From: Paraglaciecola sp. MB-3u-78
GTDB taxonomy: Bacteria > Pseudomonadota > Gammaproteobacteria > Enterobacterales > Alteromonadaceae
Assembly (NCBI RefSeq): GCF_002835935.1
Contig: NZ_PJCF01000012.1
Span: 1-64,000, forward strand
Direction of reading: 5' to 3'
Length of the DNA: 64,000 bases
Shown: piece after piece, positions 9,124 through 18,768 of the stretch
Layout of the letters: the number at the start of each line of letters is the position of its first letter
Position numbering within the stretch: position 1 is the stretch's first letter
Made by a program: the position numbers and the translations under genes
Notes under the pieces: model-generated
What the model was told of the DNA's origin: nothing
What the model saw: only the letters and a program-made list of their open reading frames with translations
The model's database searches: none

Positions 9124-9375
9124 TTATTTACTAAATACTTTGCCGCCGATGATTTTAAATGCTGGCGTGCCTCTTATTAAGGTATCTCTGGCAAAGATGG
9201 CATTACAATTTGGGCAGGTGCAGGGCAACAACGTGAAGTCTTTAGTAATACGTTGTTTGAAGCATTTAACCAATGTTCCTTTACCGCCTTTGCGGTATTT
9301 AAATAGCTGGGTTTTGCACTGGTTGCAGTAAATGTCTACAGAGGACTCGGGGGCTTTTTTATTGGGTTTGGCCAT
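9124..9375 (-). CDS. Small zinc-ribbon protein
   Basis: 83 residues from ATG 9375 with GGGA upstream (a TTG at 9390 adds five residues and is less likely). Two CxxC knuckles, YCNQC and CTCPNC, about 35 residues apart, with a basic middle (YRKGGKGTLVKCFKQR). This is a typical nucleic-acid or structural zinc ribbon. I do not recognise a named family. It precedes the DUF533 gene by 24 bases on the same strand. Confidence 0.65.
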   Translation of the reverse strand: MAKPNKKAPESSVDIYCNQCKTQLFKYRKGGKGTLVKCFKQRITKDFTLLPCTCPNCNAIFARDTLIRGTPAFKIIGGKVFSK

Positions 9376-9717
9376 TTGATTCCCTGCCAAACAGATAATT
9401 TTAAAGCGTTGAATATAACACAGTGTTGAATGACAATTACCCTGAAAATACTATAAATTTCAGAGGCAAATTACAAAGGTACTCATGGTAATACTTAACA
9501 GACCCAGACTAAAGTCAGGTGTGAGCCGAGATATTAGCCCTATCTCAGCCTGAATGATTTATTTAAGAAAGAAGGGCTATCCATTGTTCAACTATTGGTT
9601 AAAGACTTGCTAGGTCAGAGACGTTGAATTAAGTATTGCAGGTAAGCAACACCAATTTTTATTATGATGGGTAGCAATACTATTGCCTTTCTTATTGCTG
9701 CTTTTATATGAGATATC
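9376..9717 (+). other. Non-coding gap between zinc-ribbon and sulfotransferase genes
   Basis: 342 bases between divergent genes. It must hold both promoters. I see no hairpin or repeat that stands out and no coding remnant. Confidence 0.6.
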
Positions 9718-10344
9718 ATGAACAAACTCTTCATCATAGGTTTACCAAGAACAGGCACTACCAGCATCAGTGTTGCGCTGCTTGAACACTTTAAGGTCTC
9801 CCATACGGGTTATACAAAACGTGCTTTTGAATTGGCCGATGTGATCTCTGACTGCCCCTGTTTTAGTGATTACCAGCAACTTGATGGGTTATTTCCCGAG
9901 TCTAAATTTGTGTATTTACAGCGAAGCCTTGAGCAGTGGTTACCATCAATACAGATGTTGCTGAATAAAATGTTACCCAGTTTAAATAGTGAGACTTACG
10001 TAAATCCTATCTTAAAGCGAAGCTTTGACCAGACCTTCGACTTGAATAATGTTGCTAGCCCACTCGAAGAATCGCATCTCACCACTTGTTATCAGCGTCA
10101 CGAACAAGGAGTAATAGAATTTTTTCAGGGGCGAGATAACATACTGAATATTGATATTAATCAGGCAGATAGTTTGTCGCTGTTATTGGGTTTTCTTAAT
10201 TTACAGCATTCAGGTGATGAGCAATTTCCCCATTTGAATATGGGAAAGTTGGTGGATAACTGGAAAGATATTAAACATATACACAAAATCAATCCCAATA
10301 CAGCCGGTAGGGAAGGTCGCAAGTTTTTTGATTATTGCCGCTAA
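9718..10344 (+). CDS. Sulfotransferase family protein
   Basis: 208 residues. The start MNKLFIIGLPRTGTTSIS carries the PAPS phosphosulfate-binding loop (GLPRTGTTS, residues 8-16), and the segment FPESKFVYLQRSLEQWLPS matches the 3'-phosphate-binding strand and Arg. Transfers a sulfonate from PAPS to an unknown hydroxyl or amine. It has no membrane segment. Solo gene. Close relatives in marine bacteria are annotated only as sulfotransferase family proteins; the substrate cannot be inferred. Confidence 0.82.
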   Translation: MNKLFIIGLPRTGTTSISVALLEHFKVSHTGYTKRAFELADVISDCPCFSDYQQLDGLFPESKFVYLQRSLEQWLPSIQMLLNKMLPSLNSETYVNPILKRSFDQTFDLNNVASPLEESHLTTCYQRHEQGVIEFFQGRDNILNIDINQADSLSLLLGFLNLQHSGDEQFPHLNMGKLVDNWKDIKHIHKINPNTAGREGRKFFDYCR

Positions 10345-10549
10345 CTCATTGATGGCTCAAAAGTTAATTAGACTATTTAAATGCTTCCCAGAATACATCC
10401 AGTTATAGTCACTTTATGTTGTTGTCATGTTTATTCACTCTGACACTGGCCATGACTCCAAACATTTTTCTGCCCCAAACATTCTAAATTTGGGAGCTGT
10501 TGGATAATAATTTGCTGACAATTTCAAACGCCAAACAAGGCCCTTAATG

Positions 10550-11866
10550 TTAAAAGTCCAAGTGAATACGCTCATCATCAAATAGATTGGCATCTGGATC
10601 GAGTATCTGAATGTAGCGGTCGAAGTATAAAAATTGTTTTAATAATAAGGTGAAAGAACGGGGGAAACGAATACCGTGGTTTCTCGCTACTTCGCCCAAC
10701 GTGTTGATGACATCATTTACTGCGGGGCTAACATTTAAGCTATCGTTAGCCATTAAGTCTTCACTATCTAGCTTTTTCATTGACAGAAAAACCTGTTCTA
10801 TTTCACGGGATAGTTGCCTTTCATCAATACTTTTTCGAGTCATTCCCACCGCTAACATAGAGTGCGCAACGAGGGCATAATCTTGTTCATTCAAGCCTTT
10901 AAATAAACTGAACATGGCTTGCCAAGTCTCAGGACTTACCCGGCCCACCATGCCAAAATCAATAAACCCGACTCGGCCATCTGCAAACAGCATCATGTTG
11001 CCACTGTGAAGATCCCCATGAAAAACTTCACAGTGCATCAAGCTGGCAAACCAGACATTCAGAGCTTCAAACAACGCTTTGGCTGGATCACCTTGAGATT
11101 TATCCTTAGCGTTTTTGTCAGTTAATGCACATCCATAAAAACGCTCCATGGTTAATACACGAAGGCCTGATGCCTCTGCATAAACCTTAGGTGCCACCAC
11201 TGTTTTAATGTTAGAAGTATCAATAAAGTGTCTAAAGGCTTTTATATGCTGAGCTTCTTTAGTGAAATCACATTCGTCTATCATGGCTTGATACATCTCG
11301 GACACGATCCCCGCTAATGCATCGCTGTCTGTGTTGGGCAGCATCAATTCTAATAAGCGTACCAATACGTACACTGTATTTAAATCAGCAGTAATAATCG
11401 CCTGCACACCAGGTTTTTGAACTTTTACCACCACATCCTCCCCGGTCACTAACGTCGCTGCATGGACTTGTGCGATGGATGCTGAGGCTAAAGGTTGTTG
11501 GTCTATATGGCAAAAAACACGGTTTATGGGTTGCTTTAAATCTTCAGAAATAATTTTTTTGATGGTACGAAATGGTATAGGTGTGGATTGATCTAGCAGT
11601 TGTTCAAATTCCTCTACATATTCCTTTGGAAAAATAGAGGGGGAGCTGGCGATAAATTGACCAAACTTTATATACGTTGTGCCGAGTGCCTCAAAGAGCT
11701 GTCTTACTTCATTCGCCGGGGGAAGTTTACGTTTGAGCCCCCAGCGAATGGCATAAGGTGTCACTTTGGCCATTGTTTGGGTAAGGCGAAGACTGCTTCT
11801 TACCCCCATTTCTGTGAGGCTAATATTGCGTTTAACAATAGAATGAATATCAGGAAGAAATCCCAT
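10550..11866 (-). CDS. ABC1/UbiB-family atypical kinase (AarF-like)
   Basis: 438 residues. Motifs of the UbiB/ADCK family in order: KFGQ (67-70) in the N-terminal extension, the alanine-rich loop ASASIAQVHAA, VVVKVQKPG with the catalytic Lys, HGDLHSGNMM, and the metal-binding FIDFGMVG. UbiB proteins are ATPases/kinases needed for ubiquinone biosynthesis or quinone transport. This one is shorter than E. coli UbiB (about 546) and lacks its C-terminal pair of membrane helices, so it is probably a paralogue rather than the biosynthetic UbiB. It stands alone. Confidence 0.88.
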   Translation of the reverse strand: MGFLPDIHSIVKRNISLTEMGVRSSLRLTQTMAKVTPYAIRWGLKRKLPPANEVRQLFEALGTTYIKFGQFIASSPSIFPKEYVEEFEQLLDQSTPIPFRTIKKIISEDLKQPINRVFCHIDQQPLASASIAQVHAATLVTGEDVVVKVQKPGVQAIITADLNTVYVLVRLLELMLPNTDSDALAGIVSEMYQAMIDECDFTKEAQHIKAFRHFIDTSNIKTVVAPKVYAEASGLRVLTMERFYGCALTDKNAKDKSQGDPAKALFEALNVWFASLMHCEVFHGDLHSGNMMLFADGRVGFIDFGMVGRVSPETWQAMFSLFKGLNEQDYALVAHSMLAVGMTRKSIDERQLSREIEQVFLSMKKLDSEDLMANDSLNVSPAVNDVINTLGEVARNHGIRFPRSFTLLLKQFLYFDRYIQILDPDANLFDDERIHLDF

Positions 11867-12287
11867 TTTTATGTCACCTAGTAGAAAATTACAGATTTAT
11901 CCTGATATAAAAAGCATTTCAGGAAGAGGAATGGCTATTTATATAAGGCAAAATTATTCAGCCTGCTTATAAAAACATAAGAAATTAGAGTGCTCAACCT
12001 AAACCATTTACCAAAACATCCAGTGCGCCGAGATAAATAGATAGCAGTTCGACACACAGGTCGTCCCATATGAGAGTCTTGTTCTAGGTAAAGTAAGCAC
12101 AACGCCAAATACATCATTAGGTGTGGCGTTAAGCTTTGGCAGAGGTAACCATAGGCTGAGTATTGAGCTGTTACATCCCCTAAGGAGAAGGGAATGGCCG
12201 CGCGACCAATTAATGACAGAACTTACAGCACCCCTCTTTTACGTCAGTGAAATTATAATGAATAAACATGTAAATTTATGCTTGTCA
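11867..12287 (-). other. Non-coding gap upstream of UbiB-like gene
   Basis: 421 bases between two minus-strand genes. I see no convincing coding remnant; short open frames here lack codon bias or homology. It should hold the UbiB-like promoter and the end of the M15 transcript. Confidence 0.5.
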
Positions 12288-13034
12288 TTATAATTGGGTT
12301 TCATCAGTAACAAAAAAAATATCAGCAAGATATTTTTGGCTATAACAACGCACGTCCATATGCAGCCATGTTGGAGCTATACTGGCGGGTTCTAAGGCTT
12401 TTCTATTGTTACCATGCCAACCGATTTGAAACCCTGCTTTATCCACCAGTAAATCTCTGGCCCTGTCACACCGTTCACCGTCATCTCGTTTTAATTCTCC
12501 AGGCTGCGCCGGGAAATCGATATCAATTGCCTTACCCATATGGTTAGTTGAGCGTCGACCTTTCATTTCATTATGTATCCAGCAACGGTAGCCACTTGTG
12601 AGTATTGGCAGCGGGAAATCATGGTTTTTCAGGTGGAAACACGTGGCCCGAAATGCGTAGAGTATGGCTTTGTGTACTCCGGGATACTCGCGGCGATGAT
12701 AGGCTTCAATTTTTGGCATGCCGGTTCTATATTTATTTTTAAATCGGCCTTGCCCAAATCCATTACATTGTCCGCAGGGACACCGAACTGATGCGAAGTC
12801 TATAGGATGGTTTGTTTCAAATTCATGCAATGCATCGAAACAGTTTGCATCGAAAACACCTGAAGGTGTGGTTAGTTTCATGACCTCCCGTTGAAAGGCC
12901 ATTACTTGAAGCTCACTGCCAGGTCCAAAATCACCATCCCAGACCGTTCCGCGAAATCCGTTTAACTTAAGTTGGAGTGCTACTACGTCTGACCCCTTAT
13001 CTCCTCGTTGAATGTTTTTATCACCAAATGCCAT
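12288..13034 (-). CDS. Peptidoglycan-binding plus M15-type peptidase, no signal peptide
   Basis: 248 residues. N-terminal PG_binding_1 repeat (about 5-72: GDKGSDVVALQLKLNGF, DGDFGPGS), a Cys-rich linker CPCGQC (85-90), and a C-terminal M15-like (VanY/phage endopeptidase) domain: TSGYRCWIHNE, NHMGKAIDID with His165 and Asp171/173, and WLHMDV with His225, the expected zinc ligands. Such enzymes cleave peptidoglycan cross-bridges. There is no signal peptide or membrane helix, which is typical of phage/tailocin endolysins or type VI effectors rather than housekeeping carboxypeptidases, but no phage or T6SS gene lies nearby. Confidence 0.78.
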   Translation of the reverse strand: MAFGDKNIQRGDKGSDVVALQLKLNGFRGTVWDGDFGPGSELQVMAFQREVMKLTTPSGVFDANCFDALHEFETNHPIDFASVRCPCGQCNGFGQGRFKNKYRTGMPKIEAYHRREYPGVHKAILYAFRATCFHLKNHDFPLPILTSGYRCWIHNEMKGRRSTNHMGKAIDIDFPAQPGELKRDDGERCDRARDLLVDKAGFQIGWHGNNRKALEPASIAPTWLHMDVRCYSQKYLADIFFVTDETQL

Positions 13035-13364
13035 GATGGTTCCTTATCTTTGATTGTCTAGGGCTAGGGTTAAAATTAAATCATCATTCCTTATGTTGAT
13101 GATAAATATAGCAGGTGACTTCGAAAGTGTTCAGTTATTAGGCGAGCTTAGAATAGGTTCAAACAAATGCAGCATTAGGTTTGCCTTGTTAAGCAAACCT
13201 CACTGTCAGTATTTATGTATTTGAGAAAGAAGCTCATCCCCGACCTGCGAAACAGGCACTGATTTTATGGGGGTATTTAACTGACTGTTGAATAAGGCTG
13301 CCGCTTATCAATGGGATGTTTAGCTAGTTAAAAAATGACGGTGTCTAGTCTAGTATTATAACCA
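13035..13364 (+). other. Non-coding gap with a perfect hairpin at 13177-13200
   Basis: 330 bases between two minus-strand genes. Arms AGGTTTGC (13177-13184) and GCAAACCT (13193-13200) pair perfectly over an 8-base loop. There is no T run on either side, so it is not a textbook terminator. It could end the helicase transcript or affect the M15 5' leader. Confidence 0.55.
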
Positions 13365-14597
13365 TCATCTTGGTTTTTTAGGCGACTTGTGACCCAGTGC
13401 TTTGTTTCTGGCTTGTTGCTTATGTTTACCTTTACTGCTTCTTTTGGCTGGTTGGTTTGGTTTAGACAAGTCAGGCTCATAACCGGGTAGCCATTGTTGT
13501 AACAATACACTGTCGAGTACTTTCTCAACGGCTTCTAGAAGCCACTCTTCATTTTGACTCATCAGTGAAATGGCCAACCCGGCATTTCCGGCTCGACCTG
13601 TTCTGCCAATGCGGTGAATATAATCTTCGGCAACATAGGGTAATTCGTAATTGATCACGTATTTCAAATCAATGATGTCAATTCCTCTTGCTGCTACATC
13701 TGTTGCCACTAAGGCTCTGGTTTTACCTTGTTTAAATTCTGCAAGTGCCCTTTCTCTGGCACCTTGTGATTTATCACCATGCAGAGATTGGGTCACAATA
13801 CCGTCTTTACACATTTCTTTGGCTAGGTCATCAGCCATTTGTTTGGTGCGAGTAAAAATTAATACTTGATGCCAGTTTTTTGAGCCTATCAGAAAAGACG
13901 TGAGTTCTCGTTTGCGATCACTATCAACCGTGTATACCCGTTGTTCCACTTGTGCCGCTGCTGTATTTCGTTCACTGACCTCGATCAGTACAGGGTCATT
14001 AAGTAAGGTTTTACTCAATTTAAAAATAGCCTCATCAAATGTTGCTGAAAACAATAAAGTTTGTCGTTTGTTTGGCAGGCGAACTAAAATTCGGTTGATT
14101 TCATCTTTAAATCCCATGTCTAACATGCGATCGGCTTCATCAAATACTATGGTCTGAAGCTGGCTTAAATCAACGCTTCCTTTAGCAATATGATCTAACA
14201 ATCTCCCGGGTGTTGCTATTAATATATCCACACCTTTCACCATCGCGGATATTTGTGGGTTAATGCTGACACCGCCATAGGCAACTGCAACGTTGAGTTG
14301 AGTATTTTCACCATAACCTTCAAAACTTTTATACACCTGCTGCGCAAGTTCTCGAGTGGGTGTTAATACTAATGCACGGATAGGCCTTAAAGCATCGGTA
14401 TATCTTATTAACTGTTGTAGGATGGGTAGGGCAAACGCTGCCGTTTTTCCGGTACCTGTTTGGGCCCCTGCCATAATATCTTTACCCGCAAGAATGGCGG
14501 GGATCGCTTGTTGTTGTATCGGCGTTGGACTCTCATATCCCAATGCTTTGACTGCATCAGTTAGGGATTTATCTAACGCTAACGAAGTAAAACTCAT
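13365..14597 (-). CDS. rhlE: DEAD-box RNA helicase, RhlE subfamily
   Basis: 410 residues. All core motifs in order: Q motif (PTPIQQQAIP), I AQTGTGKT, Ia PTRELA, II DEAD, III SAT, IV-V region VATDVAARGIDI, VI HRIGRTGRAG. A basic tail follows (KRSSKGKHKQQARNK, ending KSPKKPR) as in RhlE proteins, which unwind short RNA duplexes in ribosome assembly and RNA decay. A second, different RhlE-like helicase is encoded at 24742-25926. Confidence 0.92.
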   Translation of the reverse strand: MSFTSLALDKSLTDAVKALGYESPTPIQQQAIPAILAGKDIMAGAQTGTGKTAAFALPILQQLIRYTDALRPIRALVLTPTRELAQQVYKSFEGYGENTQLNVAVAYGGVSINPQISAMVKGVDILIATPGRLLDHIAKGSVDLSQLQTIVFDEADRMLDMGFKDEINRILVRLPNKRQTLLFSATFDEAIFKLSKTLLNDPVLIEVSERNTAAAQVEQRVYTVDSDRKRELTSFLIGSKNWHQVLIFTRTKQMADDLAKEMCKDGIVTQSLHGDKSQGARERALAEFKQGKTRALVATDVAARGIDIIDLKYVINYELPYVAEDYIHRIGRTGRAGNAGLAISLMSQNEEWLLEAVEKVLDSVLLQQWLPGYEPDLSKPNQPAKRSSKGKHKQQARNKALGHKSPKKPR

Positions 14598-14936
14598 TTA
14601 TAACTATCGCTTTTTGATTGCTGTTTGTCTTTATATCATTGTTGCTCAAACACATCAGAATAAAATACACACTGGCGCTAAATCAGTGAGGTTATGTCAA
14701 ATTAAAAGGCTTTTTTGGGGTGTACAAGCAGATAAACCTATCCTACTAGTCACAGAGTCATAAGCGCAGGGTGCGTTCTGGTGAGGCCCTAGACAATAAA
14801 TTATTGGCAGCACATATAACGATGTAAACACAACTGATAGAATACTCTGCTGTGCATCGAAGTGTAACTTCACTGTTAACTGACAAAACCACAATAAACC
14901 TCTTAAAATATCTACATGTCACAAGGCTGAACTCAT
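14598..14936 (+). other. Non-coding gap, divergent promoter region
   Basis: 339 bases between the rhlE start and the Hsp70-like start; it must hold both promoters and probably a long rhlE leader, as is usual for DEAD-box genes that respond to cold. I see no coding remnant or repeat. Confidence 0.5.
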
Positions 14937-16600
14937 ATGTTTGCAGGATTAGATTTCGGCACATCCAATTGCTCAATTGGCATAATAAATAATAATGAAC
15001 CTGTTCTGGTGCCATTAGAAGACGGTGAAACAAGGCTCTCTTCTTGTCTCTTTTTAGAGCACGGTGTTATTAAACCTGAAGAGGTGTCACTGCAAGAATT
15101 ATCGAAGCGCGTTCGAGCTGAAAAAAGCGCACAGACACAACGCATTAACAGTAGGGGTAAGTCCCAAAATCAACGGGTTTTAAATGATGATGAACTGGTC
15201 AATATTGTCCGTAAGCAATTACGCAAAGAAAATCGTGAAAATGCCAAAACTACTCAAAAAGCACAAAGTGTTATGCAAGCGCTGCAATCAAACTCAGAAG
15301 TGATTTTTGGTAAAGAAGCTGAATTAGCACATATCTCCGATCCTGAAAACGGCTTTTACATTAAATCCCCAAAATCGTTTTTGGGTGCCAATATTTCTGA
15401 TGCCCAACAGCTGGTATTTACAACGGTTGTTGAAAAGATGTTGGCCTTCATTAAACAGGAAACTGAGTATGTAAAGGGTATTGAGTTGGATCAGGTGGTG
15501 ATCGGCAGACCTGTTAATTTCCATGGTTTACAGGGGAATGATGGCAATGTTCAAGCCCTTCAAATAATTGATAAAGCCGCTAAAAAAGTGGGTTTTAAAG
15601 ACATCGAATTTTTGATGGAGCCAGTAGCCGCAGCCTATGATTATGAAAGACAACTTAGAACCGACAGGGTGGTGCTCATTCTTGACTTGGGAGGGGGGAC
15701 AACTGATTGTTCGATGATAAAACTTGGGCCCAGTCATATTAATTTACAAAGCAGAGAAAACTGTATTTTAAGTTATTCAGGGAAGCGGTTAGGGGGGATT
15801 GACCTTGATAACAAATTAGCCCTTATGAGTATCATGCCCCATTTTGGTAAAAATGCTGCGTTAACAAACGGACTTCCTATTCCAATCACTTTATTCAGCC
15901 AAGCGGTAAATATAAACGATGTAAGGGCGCAACAGGAATTCAGTTCCCATAGAACCGGCAACGAATTGGCAAAATTTTGTAAGATGACTAAAGATAAAAG
16001 ACTCGAAAGATTAAAACAATTAAGAGACCGTAAACTTGGACTGAGATTAAACCAAAGCGCTGAAATGGCAAAAATACACCTTTCTGGGAACCAAAAAATA
16101 GATTTGCCACTTGATTACATTGAAGATGATTTTTTTGTACATATCAGCAGAGAAGAGTTGAGTGAAGCCATCAAAGATGAATTAAGGCAATTTGAATTAT
16201 TAACATGCTTCTCCATTTAACTCAGGTTGATTTTAAAGGAGTATGAATAATTGCCAAGTTTAACAATCGATTAGGTATTTGTTTTTCCACAAAACGGCGA
16301 TTATACCGATAACAAAACTCATTCAAGTATTCTTGTAAGTAATTACCCGTAACGCCATGAAACGTGCCCAACAAAAACGTTTTCAAATTACCTATCGCGA
16401 TATGAACCCAAGGCAACCATTCGTCTACCTTTTCACTTGGCGTGACTCTTGGCTCATGTTGCTGTGTTTTATCTATAATATTTAACGCAGGATAAGCATC
16501 CGTTCTGACATGCTGATTAGCTAAAAGGTGATGTGATACAAATTCTTTTACTGTTTTAAAATTCACATTTTTAACCGCTTTCATTGCGATAAACCCTGCC

Positions 16601-17987
16601 AGTATATTCCAATTAACAAATGAGTCTTAAGTAAGTAAATTTTTAGGCTCGTTTATTCTGTTCAAAGATCTGGTTAAATAATTCATTACGTTCTTTTTGA
16701 AGTAATTCAGCACAAGCATTATCTGTCATTTCCATAGCTTGCTCATCTAGTATTTCAAAATGAAAGTCTGCTTTCAAATATGTTTTGGCATTGGGTAAAG
16801 ATTTTAGTTTTTCATAGGGCGTCATCATACTTTTGTAAGGGTAAGTTTTACGTTGTTTCCCTTTATCATCAGTGGTGACTTCAGGAAAGAAACAAGGTCT
16901 ATGATAATTGATATACGGGTAAAGATATTTTAAATTAAACGTATTGATTAACGGTGCCCATTTCTGTGGAATATGTGTGTAACCAAACTGTTTTCTTACA
17001 ATTGATGCATTTTTACTTTCTGCTAAGGCATTATCGTTTGAGTGTCTTGAGCGTGATTTAGTGAGCTCTATTTCAAGTTTGGTGAGTAATTTACACACGT
17101 GTTTGTTGATGTATTCAGAGCCATTATCTGAATGAAACCCTTTGATAATAAAAGGAAATGCGGCCATCATTTGCGTTAGTACTGGAATGAGGTAACGCTC
17201 ACTAATACGTTCAACTGAGCAAACAACCTCAAACTGTGTCACCTCATCAACTGCATTAATATGATACACGCCTTTTTGTTTATCTAGGTCTCCTTGGTGC
17301 ACGGTATCAATACGAATATAGCCAGGCTCGCCGTTGGGTTGAGGTTTACGCCGTTCGCCAATAGGCACTTGTCTTGATTGTGTTTTTGTGAAGTGTCTGC
17401 GTTGTTTTTGGTAGCCTTGAGAGTGCCTCAAGTTATATAAATGTGAAACAGAGATAGTGGCAAGCATTTGGTATTCTGATTGCTCAAACGTATTGTAGGC
17501 ACGCTCCAACAGCTTTTTAGTGGCATGACCACAGATATCATCATGCCTTGCGTCCATTTCAGCCAGTAGCTTAATATCCTTTGTACTGTAAATGGTTGAA
17601 AAGCCGTTAGTTCGGCAAGGTTGCCAGTTAATTCTGCCGACGTCCTTGTATTGTTTTATCAATCGAGTGAGTTGCTGCCGCGAGTAGCCTGTCACCTTTT
17701 TAAGGTATTGATTGACGATCCCTTTGTCGGTTTTTTTTAACGTGATATAGCGAAATTTTATCAATGTTTTTTGAATGAATTGATATCGCTGATTTTTATC
17801 ACCTAAAACGGTAAAGGCGACGGCTTGGTTACCTTGAATAAAGCGTTCAAGCTCTTCAATAGTGGTGAGGTTTTCTATATTCATGATCGCTTGCATCTTA
17901 TGATCATGAACAGAATTTAAGTCTTTAGACGCATTTCATTTTGGAAACACGCAATTAGTTAAGACTCATTTCATATTGGACAAGGCT
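16601..17987. mobile_element. rve-type insertion sequence (IS481-like) nested in IS1595 element
   Basis: 1387 bp with imperfect inverted ends that share AAATGAGTCTTAA a few bases in (left AGTATATTCCAAT..., right read inward AGCCTTGTCCAAT...). Flanked by a 5-bp target duplication CTGCC at 16596-16600 and 17988-17992. It carries one complete transposase gene. The family assignment (IS481-like versus an unclassified rve group) is uncertain; the ends and duplication were located by rejoining the host frame. Confidence 0.88.
16643..17896 (-). CDS. DDE (rve) transposase of the nested IS
   Basis: 417 residues. N-terminal helix-turn-helix region (KKVTGYSRQQLTRLIKQY), then an integrase-core domain with the catalytic triad visible as IRIDTVHQGD (Asp), GFHSDNGSEYIN (Asp) and NDNALAESKNA (Glu); the GYIRIDTVHQG block is typical of a group of integrase-like transposases. 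The frame is complete. A second ATG four codons in (17884) is an equally possible start. It is the only gene of its element, which suggests it may still be active. Confidence 0.88.
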   Translation of the reverse strand: MQAIMNIENLTTIEELERFIQGNQAVAFTVLGDKNQRYQFIQKTLIKFRYITLKKTDKGIVNQYLKKVTGYSRQQLTRLIKQYKDVGRINWQPCRTNGFSTIYSTKDIKLLAEMDARHDDICGHATKKLLERAYNTFEQSEYQMLATISVSHLYNLRHSQGYQKQRRHFTKTQSRQVPIGERRKPQPNGEPGYIRIDTVHQGDLDKQKGVYHINAVDEVTQFEVVCSVERISERYLIPVLTQMMAAFPFIIKGFHSDNGSEYINKHVCKLLTKLEIELTKSRSRHSNDNALAESKNASIVRKQFGYTHIPQKWAPLINTFNLKYLYPYINYHRPCFFPEVTTDDKGKQRKTYPYKSMMTPYEKLKSLPNAKTYLKADFHFEILDEQAMEMTDNACAELLQKERNELFNQIFEQNKRA

Positions 17988-18768
17988 CTGCCTTTTTATG
18001 CTTGTTTTCACATGCTATGATAATGGGGGTTTTCCCTTCTGCTCCACGACCACGCTTGCCTTTGTGCTTACCGCCAACAAAGGCATCATCTAACTCTATT
18101 GTGCCCGACAATCGGTAGAGGCTATCCCTGTGTCCCATAGCCGCTCTCACTTTCGTTAACATAAGCCGAGCAGTCTTCCAATTCACTTCAATAAGCTTGC
18201 TTAGCCTTAACGCTGAAATACTGCCTTTGTCTGAGCCTATAAAATACAGTGCCCAAAACCATTTGAGTAACGGTAGATGACTACCATGAAATAAAGTACC
18301 TGACATCACCGATGTTTGCTTATGACAATGGCTGCATTCGGTTAATTCTCGGCAGTGAAGGTCAATCCCATTGTCGTGACCACATTGAGGACACATAAAC
18401 CCATTAGGCCACTTCATTTCCTTCAGATACTGGAGACAATCTTTATTCGTTCTGAATTGCTGTTGCCACGTTAAAAAACTGGCTTCTGGCGTGTTCATGT
18501 TCGAACTCCCTTAAACTGTTTATTTTCATATACAGTTTAGTTCATGCCTGAGCAAAGTGGAGAAGCATGATTATTAATTAATGAATCTTTACGTCAAGCG
18601 GGAACCCAGCCAGATACGATTTTTGTCACCGGGGGCACTGCGATATCACCAGTCATTCAAGCATGGATAAATTCAATTTTTCCAAATGTTGAAGTGATTA
18701 TCGGTAATCATTTTGGTAGTGTTACATCAGGTTTAGTGACTCATGCACAACGCTTATTTAGAACTTAA

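Larger units (their letters stand above)
16222..18498 (-). pseudogene. IS1595-family transposase, split by inner IS
   Basis: N-terminal piece 18498-17988 contains the zinc ribbon of the family (CPQCGHDNG and CSHCHKQ), LPLLKWFWALYFI, and the first catalytic Asp block IELDDAFVGGKHKGKRGRG. C-terminal piece 16595-16222 contains the last block, HVRTDAYPAL, WVHIAIGNLKTFLLG and EFCYRYNRRF. Removing the inner element plus one copy of CTGCC joins NKHKKA to GFIAMKAV in frame: 511 + 374 = 885 bases, 294 residues, the normal family length. The inner insertion is therefore recent and the transposase was intact before it. Confidence 0.92.
16204..18569. mobile_element. IS1595-family element, itself interrupted
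   Basis: Imperfect terminal inverted repeats: left CATGCTTCTCCA then TTT/CTCAGG; right, read inward, CATGCTTCTCCACTTTG with CTCAGG. Flanked by an exact 8-bp target duplication ATTATTAA (16196-16203 and 18570-18577), the size expected for IS1595. The element carries one transposase gene on the minus strand, broken by a second IS at 16601-17987. Without the inner IS and its duplication it would be 974 bp. It disrupts the Hsp70-like gene. Confidence 0.93.
14937..18768 (+). pseudogene. yegD: Hsp70-like chaperone (YegD type), split by nested transposons
   Basis: The left piece (14937-16203) carries the Hsp70 actin-type fold: FAGLDFGTSNCSIGI (phosphate 1), LILDLGGGTTDCSM (phosphate 2), LMEPVAAAYDYE. 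The right piece (18578-18768) ends the gene: FVTGGTAISPVIQAW (the adenosine GG motif), HFGSVTSGL and RLFRT-stop. Removing 16204-18577 (the element plus one target-site copy) gives one frame: 1267 + 191 = 1458 bases, 485 residues, with the join at LLINESLRQAG. YegD of E. coli is 450 residues and its client is unknown. As it stands the product would stop at 16220 after LLTCFSI, missing the last 65 residues including the GG nucleotide-binding motif, so it is probably inactive. Confidence 0.93.

Noticed and set aside
16643-17896. Transposase gene as a passenger of the IS1595 element
   Set aside because: The piece has its own inverted ends and a CTGCC duplication, and the IS1595 transposase frame rejoins exactly when it is removed, so it is a separate nested IS.
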